In this document: positions 57,506 to 64,000 of the stretch, in pieces
How the letters are laid out: each line of letters begins with the position of its first letter
How positions within the stretch are numbered: the stretch's first letter is position 1
Position numbers and translations under genes: made by a program
Source of the DNA: Deltaproteobacteria bacterium
GTDB taxonomy: Bacteria > Desulfobacterota > Desulfuromonadia > Desulfuromonadales > Geopsychrobacteraceae
DNA length: 64,000 nucleotides
Reading direction: 5' to 3'
Assembly: GCA_024280485.1 (NCBI GenBank)
Contig: JAJRQB010000014.1
Location: forward strand, 1-64,000
Notes under the pieces: model-generated
Seen by the model: only the letters and a program-made list of their open reading frames with translations
Told to the model about the DNA's origin: nothing
Database searches by the model: none

Positions 57506-58479
57506 GATTTACGTTCCATAACAGGAGTCGTCAGAAGTGGCAGACGAAGATAGAAAGTGGTTCCGTGACCCAATCCGCCACTCTTGAGCCAGACCTTGCC
57601 TTTGTGACGGCGCAGGATTGAATGGACGATAAACAGGCCAAGCCCACTGCCGCGGATTGTTTTGCCTGTTATTCGTACTCGGTAAAACATCCGGAAAACT
57701 TTATTGCGCAGGCGTGGGTCGATTCCGTGACCCTGATCAGTGATGCTTAACAGGGCAAATCCTCCATCGCGTTTCAGTTCGATTTGGACTCGGGGCGGTC
57801 CATCGGCATAGAGAATCGCGTTTTCTACCAGATTCCGTAGCACCGTCTTCATCGCTTCGCTGTCAAAAGAGACATGAAGACCTTCTTCCAGTTGCCAGTC
57901 GAGGCTCCCTTCCATAGGGAAGGTGGCATAGAATTGTTCCAGCCAGCCTTCCAGGGTTGCAGAAAAATCGCTATCTTCCAGATGAAAGCTGGTGTCACGA
58001 TGTTCCAATTTACTGGCCGTTAACAAGTTGGAAATCAGGTTGTTGAGTCGCTCGGTATCGCCCTGCATTAGCTCGACAAAGCGCCGCAGTTGTTGCGGGT
58101 CGGGTTGGCGCATCTCAATCGTATCGAGATGCAGTTGCAGCGAGGCGAGGGGGGATTTCAGCTCATGGCTGACCTGAGCGATAAAATTGTGCTGAGCACG
58201 ATAGAGCGAAGCCTGGCGGCGCCAGTAGATGAAGATGACGTAGATTCCGATCAGGATTGCAACCAGCAGCAGTATCCCCTCGGTCAGAATCAGCCAGTCG
58301 GTCTTTAAGGGGAGCAGTTCGGTTTGATATTTTGCGGCCAGCTCTTTGAGCTGCTGGTGACGGCCGAGGAACCAATAAATCCAGCCGAGCAGCAGCAGCA
58401 GCCATACGAGCTGGATGCCGATGAAGGTGATCAGGGGATGGAAGATGCGGCGAAAGAGTTTCATGGCCTGTTTTAGCAT
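57502..58479 (-). CDS. Sensor histidine kinase
   Basis: A 325-residue inner-membrane kinase. Two spans near 15-37 and 66-87 bracket a short periplasmic loop of about 30 residues. The phospho-His box QVSHELKSPL is near residue 105; N, G1 and G2 boxes NLVENAILYADG, DQGHGI and GSGLGLFIV follow. Cognate partner of the downstream OmpR-type regulator by overlap. Confidence 0.92.
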   Translation of the reverse strand: MLKQAMKLFRRIFHPLITFIGIQLVWLLLLLGWIYWFLGRHQQLKELAAKYQTELLPLKTDWLILTEGILLLVAILIGIYVIFIYWRRQASLYRAQHNFIAQVSHELKSPLASLQLHLDTIEMRQPDPQQLRRFVELMQGDTERLNNLISNLLTASKLEHRDTSFHLEDSDFSATLEGWLEQFYATFPMEGSLDWQLEEGLHVSFDSEAMKTVLRNLVENAILYADGPPRVQIELKRDGGFALLSITDQGHGIDPRLRNKVFRMFYRVRITGKTIRGSGLGLFIVHSILRRHKGKVWLKSGGLGHGTTFYLRLPLLTTPVMERKS

Positions 58480-58582
58480 CGCTGAACTCTTTGAACAAGG
58501 GTGGTTTTACACAACTATTACAGTTCCTGTCTCTTTGCTCTGTTAGAATGTGCGCTGCTGAAATGGACTAAAAGGAGCGAGT

Positions 58583-59662
58583 ATGACTAAGGGCTTAACG
58601 ATTGGACGACATAGCGCAAGGTTTCCTGTGATTCAGGGCGGCATGGGGGTGCGGATTTCCGCGCACCGGCTGGCTGGCCATGTGGCAAAAACTGGTGGAA
58701 TCGGCCTGGTTGCGGCGGCGGGTCTGGCGCTGAATAGTGGCCTCTATAATGGTAAAAACTTTTACGCGGCTGATCGCGAGGCGTTGAAGATTGAGCTGAC
58801 CAAGGCGCGCGAGATCGCACCCGACGGTGTGATTGGTGTCAACTGCATGGTCGCCGTCAGCAATTATAATGAGGTGATCCTGGCGTCCTGTGAGGCGGGT
58901 GCACAGTTGATTGTCAGTGGCGCCGGTCTGCCCCTGAATCTTCCCGGTCTGACGGTTGACTATCCCGATGTCGCCCTGGTGCCGATTGTCTCTTCTGTCA
59001 AAGCGGCCCAGTTGATCGCTCGTAAATGGCATAGGGGTTTCGATCGCCTGCCCGATGCGATTGTGGTCGAAGATCCCGAGACTGCCGGTGGCCATCTGGG
59101 GGAGAAACCGGAAAACATCGGCGTCGGCAAGTATGATCAATACGCCACGGTTCGCGGGGTTAAGCAATATTTTCAAGAGCAGTGGGACCTCGATATTCCG
59201 GTGATCGCCGCTGGCGGTATCTGGGATCGTGCCGATCTGCAGCATGCTCTGGAACAGGGTTCAGATGGCGTACAGATGGCCAGTCGCTTTGTCTGTACCG
59301 AAGAGTGCGATGCCGGGGATGTCTTCAAACAGGCCTACCTCAAGTGTCAGCAAGAGGATATCGGCTTGATGATGAGCCCTGCCGGTTTGCCGGCGCGTGC
59401 ACTGATCGCTAATATTCCTGCCGTGCGTCAGCATGATCTCGATATGAACCTGCGTTGTCCGCTGAATTGTCTGAAGAAATGTACTTATAAGGAGAATCAG
59501 GAACGTTTTTGTGTAATCACCGCCCTCGACCGTGCCCAGCAAGACGACGTCGAGACCGGTCTGGTTTTCTGCGGCACCAACGCCTGGAAAGCAGAGAGGA
59601 TTGAGACTGTCGGCGAGATCTTTGAAGAACTTTTTCCGTCGGCAGAACGCGACGCGGACTGA
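58583..59662 (+). CDS. Nitronate monooxygenase-like flavin enzyme
   Basis: A 359-residue 2-nitropropane dioxygenase/FabK-superfamily TIM-barrel flavoprotein. FMN-site phrases: FPVIQGGMGVRISAHRLAGH, VNCMVAVSNYN, PVIAAGGIWDR, GSDGVQMASRFV. The C-terminal Cys cluster (LRCPLNCLKKC then RFCVITAL) is found in the anaerobe subgroup and could bind a metal. It is followed by a strong hairpin at 59695-59730. The physiological substrate is uncertain. Confidence 0.88.
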   Translation: MTKGLTIGRHSARFPVIQGGMGVRISAHRLAGHVAKTGGIGLVAAAGLALNSGLYNGKNFYAADREALKIELTKAREIAPDGVIGVNCMVAVSNYNEVILASCEAGAQLIVSGAGLPLNLPGLTVDYPDVALVPIVSSVKAAQLIARKWHRGFDRLPDAIVVEDPETAGGHLGEKPENIGVGKYDQYATVRGVKQYFQEQWDLDIPVIAAGGIWDRADLQHALEQGSDGVQMASRFVCTEECDAGDVFKQAYLKCQQEDIGLMMSPAGLPARALIANIPAVRQHDLDMNLRCPLNCLKKCTYKENQERFCVITALDRAQQDDVETGLVFCGTNAWKAERIETVGEIFEELFPSAERDAD

Positions 59663-59694
59663 ACCCTGCTGTTTTAGTTGAATAGTTAATCCAT

Positions 59695-59730
59695 AATAGA
59701 GGCCACCGGTTATACTGGTGGCCTCTATTG
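59695..59730. terminator. Intergenic hairpin (probable terminator)
   Basis: AATAGAGGCCACC and GGTGGCCTCTATT arms form a 13-bp perfect stem around GGTTATACT. The 3' side has only a weak T run (GTATT), so factor-independent termination is plausible but not certain. Confidence 0.6.
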
Positions 59731-59794
59731 TATTACGCACAACCTCCGCAGAATTCACTCGCAAAATACTGTACTATCACTAACAAAAATATTC

Positions 59795-59838
59795 TTGACA
59801 GGATTGCTCTGGATCTCTATGTTGATAACCGTTATCAA
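59795..59838 (+). promoter_or_regulatory. Fur-controlled promoter of fbpABC
   Basis: TTGACA (59795-59800), a 17-base spacer and TATGTT (59818-59823) form a good promoter. The perfect inverted repeat TTGATAACCGTTATCAA (59822-59838) overlaps its -10 end. It matches the Fur-box pattern GATAA/TTATC, so iron-replete repression by Fur is expected. Confidence 0.8.
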
Positions 59839-59866
59839 TATCAACTTCAAGAAGGAGCGTCTGTTC

Positions 59867-60874
59867 ATGTCCAAATTGCTAGATAAATTTATGTTAGCTC
59901 TACTCGTGTTTTCAATGTTACTGCCTGCTGTGGCTTTCGCCGATGAGCTGGTTATTTATTCGGCGCGCAAGGAACACCTGATTCAACCATTGATCGATGC
60001 CTATAGCGCTGAAACCGGGACTGAGATCAGTTTTATTACCGACAAGGCAGGGCCCTTGCTGCAACGGCTAAAGGCCGAAGGCAAGAATACCCATGCCGAC
60101 CTGTTGATCACCGTCGATGCCGGCAATCTCTGGCATGCCGCCAGTGAGGGGATGCTGCAGCCGGTTTCGTCTGCGATCCTCGAAAGGAATATTCCGATAC
60201 ATTTGCGTGACCCTGCTGGGCATTGGTTCGGGTTGTCCGAGCGCGCTCGCACCATCGTCTACAGCACCGAACGGGTTAAGCCGGCAGAGCTAAGCAGCTA
60301 TGAGGCCCTCGGTGACAAGTCGTGGCGGCACCGTCTGCTGTTGAGAACTTCGAAGAAGGTCTATAATCAGTCGTTGATCGCGATGTTGATTGCCGAGCAC
60401 GGACAGGCGCAAACTGAACAGGTCGTTCGTTCCTGGGTTGGCAACCTGGCCACTTCACCTTTTTCCAATGATACCAAGCTGATGGAAGCGATTCTGGCCG
60501 GGCAGGGAGATGTCGGAATCGTCAATACCTACTACTTTGGCCGCCTGCAGAAGAAGAACCCTGAGCTGAAGCTGGCGCTTTTTTGGCCCAACCAACAGAC
60601 CGGTGGCGTGCATATCAACGTCTCCGGTGCCGGGGTAACCCGTCATGCTAAAAATCGGTCGGGGGCGATCAGGTTCCTCGAGTGGCTCTCTTCGGAAAAA
60701 GCCCAGAACCTGTTTGCCGATGCCAACATGGAATACCCGGTTAATCCTCAGGTCAAGGCGCATCCTGCCGTAGCCGCCTGGGGCAGCTTTAAGCCGAGCA
60801 CCCAGAATCTTGCCGACGCGGGGCGCCTGCAGTCTGACGCCATCATGTTGATGGATCGCGCCGGATATCGTTGA
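59867..60874 (+). CDS. fbpA: Ferric iron ABC transporter, substrate-binding protein
   Basis: A 335-residue periplasmic iron-binding protein (FbpA/FutA1 type). ATG 59867 is chosen over the upstream frame because AAGGAG lies nine bases before it and the signal peptide (ends AFA-D) begins there. The start of the mature part, ELVIYSARKEHLIQPLIDAY, and the YY ligand pair in VNTYYFGRLQ are family hallmarks. First gene of fbpABC, under the Fur box. The following permease starts five bases later. Confidence 0.92.
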   Translation: MSKLLDKFMLALLVFSMLLPAVAFADELVIYSARKEHLIQPLIDAYSAETGTEISFITDKAGPLLQRLKAEGKNTHADLLITVDAGNLWHAASEGMLQPVSSAILERNIPIHLRDPAGHWFGLSERARTIVYSTERVKPAELSSYEALGDKSWRHRLLLRTSKKVYNQSLIAMLIAEHGQAQTEQVVRSWVGNLATSPFSNDTKLMEAILAGQGDVGIVNTYYFGRLQKKNPELKLALFWPNQQTGGVHINVSGAGVTRHAKNRSGAIRFLEWLSSEKAQNLFADANMEYPVNPQVKAHPAVAAWGSFKPSTQNLADAGRLQSDAIMLMDRAGYR

Positions 60875-60878
60875 GGCG

Positions 60879-62540
60879 ATGCCGATCCCCCGCAGTCATA
60901 ACGCCGGGGCCCTGATGCGGGGCTCCGGTCGTCGCTTCCGTTGGCCGAGTGGCTGGCAATGGCTGGTGATGCTGGTGGCATTGCTGGTGCTGATGCCGTT
61001 GTCGGTTCTGTTTATTGCCTGGCTGGAGCCGGCCTGGGATATCTGGCGGCATCTGCAGCAGACCGTTCTTAGTCGTCTGTTGTTCAATACCTTCAAGCTG
61101 GTTGTCGGTGTTTCGCTTGGTGCGTTGCTGCTTGGAGTTGGGTTGGCCTGGTTGACGGGGGCCTGTGATTTTCCAGGTCGTCGCCATTTTTCGTGGACCT
61201 TACTGTTACCGCTGGCGATGCCGACTTATGTCTTGGCCTTCGTCTTTCTCGGACTGTTCGATTTTTCCGGTCCGGTCCAGACTCAGTTACGCATCTGGTT
61301 CGGTCCTGGCATCCGGTTGCCTGAAATGCGTAGCGCCGGTGGCGTGATTCTGGTGATGTCGCTGGCGCTCTATCCCTATATCTATCTGCTGGCGCGCAAC
61401 GCCTTTCGGACCCAGGGCAAGCGCGCACTGGAGGCCGCTCAGAGTCTCGGTTGTTCACCGGTGGTCGGTTTCTTTCGCGTTGTGCTACCGATGGCACGTC
61501 CCTGGATTGCGGGTGGTACGGCTCTGGTGCTGATGGAGGCGCTGGCCGATTTCGGCGCCGTTTCAATCTTCAACTACGACACCTTCACCACGGCAATCTA
61601 CAAGGCCTGGTTCGGCTTCTTCTCTTTGCCTGCCGCCGCCCAGCTCTCCTCGCTCTTGGTGGTCCTGGTTTTCGGCCTGATTCTGATCGAGCAGCAGCTA
61701 CGCAAACGGATGCGTTTTGCCCAGAGCCGATTGGCTCCACAAGCTGAACGCATTCAGCTGTATGGCTGGCATAAGTGGGCAGCAACTGCCGCCTGTTCGC
61801 TGGTGCTTGGTGTCGCTTTCCTGCTGCCGACCCTGCAACTGCTGCGCTGGACACTTGGGATCTTTCATCAGGAGTTCACCCGCCGCTATCTTGATCTGCT
61901 TGGACATTCATTGCTATTGGGGCTGAGTGCCGCACTGTTGATAGTCACGCTTGCACTGCTGGTCGCCTATTGTGGTCGACGCCACCAGGATCGTCTGACT
62001 GGTTCGTTGATTCGAATTTCGACCCTCGGCTACGCCCTGCCGGGGACGGTTCTGGCGGTGGGGATTTTTATCCCCCTGGCCGGGCTGGACAATCTGTTGA
62101 TCGATCTGGCCCGCTCTCTCTTCGGCATCGAAATGAAACCCCTGTTGCAGGGCACCCTGTTCGTGATGCTGCTCGCATATCTGATCCGCTTCATGGCCGC
62201 CGGATTCAAGTCGATCGATAGCGCAATGCACCGGGTGACAACTAATATCGATGAGGCTTCACGCCTGATGGGCTTGCGCGGTCTTCGTTTGCTGTGGCGG
62301 ATTCATCTGCCGATGCTGCGTGGCGGTATTTTTACCGCTCTGACCCTGGTCTTTGTCGATGTGATGAAAGAGATGCCGATCACTCTGATGACGCGTCCTT
62401 TTGGCTGGGATACTCTGGCGGTTAAAATCTACGAGTTGACCTCCGAGGGGGAATGGGAGAGGGCGGCGATGCCGTCACTGACCCTGTTGCTGAGTGGATT
62501 GCTACCGATTGTGTTGTTGATGCGTGGAACGGACGACTGA
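60879..62540 (+). CDS. fbpB: Ferric iron ABC transporter, permease
   Basis: A 553-residue inner-membrane protein with two fused permease halves, about twelve spans. Each half has the EAA loop: EAAQSLGCSPVVGFFRVVLP and DEASRLMGLRGLRLLWRIHL. The fused form is normal for FbpB. It carries Fe(III) across the inner membrane using FbpC. Immediately follows fbpA and precedes fbpC. Confidence 0.93.
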   Translation: MPIPRSHNAGALMRGSGRRFRWPSGWQWLVMLVALLVLMPLSVLFIAWLEPAWDIWRHLQQTVLSRLLFNTFKLVVGVSLGALLLGVGLAWLTGACDFPGRRHFSWTLLLPLAMPTYVLAFVFLGLFDFSGPVQTQLRIWFGPGIRLPEMRSAGGVILVMSLALYPYIYLLARNAFRTQGKRALEAAQSLGCSPVVGFFRVVLPMARPWIAGGTALVLMEALADFGAVSIFNYDTFTTAIYKAWFGFFSLPAAAQLSSLLVVLVFGLILIEQQLRKRMRFAQSRLAPQAERIQLYGWHKWAATAACSLVLGVAFLLPTLQLLRWTLGIFHQEFTRRYLDLLGHSLLLGLSAALLIVTLALLVAYCGRRHQDRLTGSLIRISTLGYALPGTVLAVGIFIPLAGLDNLLIDLARSLFGIEMKPLLQGTLFVMLLAYLIRFMAAGFKSIDSAMHRVTTNIDEASRLMGLRGLRLLWRIHLPMLRGGIFTALTLVFVDVMKEMPITLMTRPFGWDTLAVKIYELTSEGEWERAAMPSLTLLLSGLLPIVLLMRGTDD

Positions 62541-62552
62541 GGAAGGTTGATA

Positions 62553-63614
62553 ATGCCTGATAAGAAAATACCGATTCTGGAGTTGAATGCGATCTCGCAG
62601 GCTTATGACAGCCAGCTGGTGGTCAAGGATCTCTCTTTGATCCTCGAGGCAGGTGAGATTGGTTGTCTACTCGGTGCTAGTGGCTGCGGTAAAACCACAG
62701 TGCTGCGGACTATCGCCGGATTCGAACCCTTGTTAGAGGGCGAGATAAGAATCGCCGGCGAGGTGGTCAGTTGTTACAACGAACTGTTGCCGCCAGCGAA
62801 AAGAAGGATCGGCATGGTCTTTCAGGATTATGCACTTTTTCCACATTTGACCATCTTCGATAATGTGGCTTTCGGTTTGCGTGGCACTGGGCGAGTTGAG
62901 CTGTTGCGCCGTACCAACGAGGCTCTTGAGTTGGTCGGTCTCTATGCCGAGCATAAAAAATACCCTCATGAAATTTCGGGTGGTCAGCAGCAGCGGGTGG
63001 CACTGGCGCGTGCAATTGCGCCCCGGCCGGCTCTATTGCTGATGGATGAGCCATTCTCCAATCTGGACGTCAGCTTGCGCGAACGGCTGTCGATGGAGGT
63101 GCGTGACATCTTGAAGGAGAACGGCACGACCGCCCTGTTTGTTACCCATAATCAGCACGAGGCCTTTGCCGTCGCCGACCGGATCGGTGTGATGGCTGGC
63201 GGTGAAATTCTGCAGTGGGACAGCGCGCACGACCTTTATCACCGGCCGGTCAGCACTAAGGTCGCCAGATTTGTCGGCGAGGGGGAGATGATTGCAGGAT
63301 TGATCAGCTCCGCCGGAGAAATCACCACCGGCCTGGGTTGTCTGCGTGGCCATCTCAATGATTCGCGGCCCATCGGTTCCGCGGTCCAATTGCTGGTACG
63401 ACCCGAAGATATTGTGCATGATGACGAGAGTCCGCTCAAGGCTGAGGTGTTGCGGCGCAGCTTTCGTGGTGCAAATATCCTTTATCACCTGCTCTTGCAG
63501 AACGGTGAACGGGTGCAGGCCCTGGTTCCAAGCCACTGCGATCACCAGCCCGGCGAGCAGATCGGCATTCAGCCCGATGTGCGCCACCTGGTGACCTTCC
63601 CGGTTCCCGGTTAA
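62553..63614 (+). CDS. fbpC: Ferric iron ABC transporter, ATP-binding protein
   Basis: A 353-residue ATPase. Walker A GASGCGKTT, Q-loop FQDYALFPHL, signature SGGQQQRVALARA, Walker B LLMDEP and H-loop THNQHEA are all present. A C-terminal TOBE-like domain (about 240-353) is present. ATG 62553 has GGAAGG six bases before it; TTG 62547 is less likely. Completes the Fur-regulated iron import operon. Confidence 0.95.
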   Translation: MPDKKIPILELNAISQAYDSQLVVKDLSLILEAGEIGCLLGASGCGKTTVLRTIAGFEPLLEGEIRIAGEVVSCYNELLPPAKRRIGMVFQDYALFPHLTIFDNVAFGLRGTGRVELLRRTNEALELVGLYAEHKKYPHEISGGQQQRVALARAIAPRPALLLMDEPFSNLDVSLRERLSMEVRDILKENGTTALFVTHNQHEAFAVADRIGVMAGGEILQWDSAHDLYHRPVSTKVARFVGEGEMIAGLISSAGEITTGLGCLRGHLNDSRPIGSAVQLLVRPEDIVHDDESPLKAEVLRRSFRGANILYHLLLQNGERVQALVPSHCDHQPGEQIGIQPDVRHLVTFPVPG

Positions 63615-63770
63615 GCGAAACTGCCATTTAAGTCGTAAGCAAAACCGGCGATCAAGCCCTGATCCTGCTTGAATTTCTCTCCCCGATTGGTGTATATTTG
63701 GAGAGTTGTTTAAAATGTCCTGCCGCTGGAAAAGGGCGGCCTTGGAGGGGTAACCCGCATTGGAGATAGC

Positions 63771-64000
63771 ATGAGTTCAGAAGAGAAGTTCATTCCCAAG
63801 TGGATCGCCTGGGAGTCTACCCAACGCTGCAACCTAAACTGCGTGCATTGTCGTTGTTCTTCGGATATGAGCGCGGCGGCCGGCGATTTCAATACGCAGG
63901 AAGCATTCAAGTTGATTGATGATATCTGTGAGGTGAGCAAGCCGGTCATGGTTCTGTCTGGCGGCGAGCCGTTGATGCGCGAAGATATCTTTGAGATCGC
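63771..64000 (+). CDS. Radical SAM protein, cut by the window edge
   Basis: The first 76 residues are inside the window. CNLNCVHCRC holds the CX3CX2C site for the S-adenosylmethionine 4Fe-4S cluster, preceded by PKWIAWESTQR and followed by VLSGGEPLM. The IAWExTxRCNLxCxHCR pattern resembles NirJ/AhbC/AhbD haem-synthesis enzymes, and also SPASM-type peptide maturases. The rest of the gene is needed to decide. ATG 63771 has GGAG upstream. The 156 bases before it hold no gene. Confidence 0.82.
   Translation, partial: MSSEEKFIPKWIAWESTQRCNLNCVHCRCSSDMSAAAGDFNTQEAFKLIDDICEVSKPVMVLSGGEPLMREDIFEI

Noticed and set aside
63710-63949. A 79-codon minus-strand frame over the radical SAM gene
   Set aside because: It is the complement of the clear CX3CX2C radical SAM frame and has no motif.

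Overview
The window looks like a chromosome segment of an anaerobic, metal- or sulfur-reducing deltaproteobacterium of the Desulfuromonadales (Geobacter / Desulfuromonas / Pelobacter type). The reasons are three multiheme c-type cytochromes, two of them giant and carrying CX2CH mixed with CX3CH and CX4CH haem sites, plus ResB, a DUF1847 protein, a DUF362 ferredoxin-type protein, a small siroheme sulfite reductase and a likely selenoprotein. The genus is inference. There are no rRNA or tRNA genes and no CRISPR array.

Region 1 (1-22 kb) is an extracellular electron-transfer locus. A secreted NHL/FN3/PEGA/FG-GAP protein, a 4-haem cytochrome and a 2780-residue cytochrome with about 71 haem-type motifs form one operon closed by a strong terminator. 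A group II intron with its own reverse transcriptase sits directly behind that terminator. Next comes a second giant cytochrome, about 1200 residues of FN3-like modules followed by about 24 haem motifs, with a possible sigma-54 promoter. It is followed by an 18-residue peptide gene and a terminator.

Region 2 (22-29 kb) is a scarred island. It holds a TPR-like gene broken by an in-frame TAG, two RelE/ParE-type toxin-antitoxin pairs, one intact MntA-HepT pair, one MntA with a decayed HepT, a transposase remnant and a MITE-like element with terminal inverted repeats. A beta-CASP nuclease gene closes the island, and a second copy of the 18-residue peptide cassette follows at 29.1 kb.

Region 3 (29-59.7 kb) is ordinary chromosome: cytochrome biogenesis (ResB), c-di-GMP signalling (GGDEF-PilZ and CHASE-GGDEF), MscS, a secreted nuclease, LarE, an Rrf2 regulator, a UGA-containing peroxiredoxin, CvfB, Pgi, PlsC, a frameshifted MFS gene, a ferredoxin-nitroreductase, the argP/argO pair, a quinone oxidoreductase, a rubredoxin-membrane protein paired with a small sulfite reductase, a Tag glycosylase, a two-component system and a nitronate monooxygenase-like enzyme. 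Four copies of a ~205 bp repeat all lie between convergent genes.

Region 4 (59.7-64 kb) is a Fur-box-controlled ferric iron ABC transporter (fbpABC), then the start of a radical SAM gene of the haem-synthesis/peptide-maturase type. Iron import, possible haem synthesis and ResB would all serve the heavy haem demand of the cytochromes.

Most notable: the paired 18-residue peptides ending in GSSNVHPC, the mixed-spacing giant cytochromes, the UGA peroxiredoxin with a candidate SECIS hairpin, the A AAA AAG frameshift site, and the repeat family confined to convergent gene ends.
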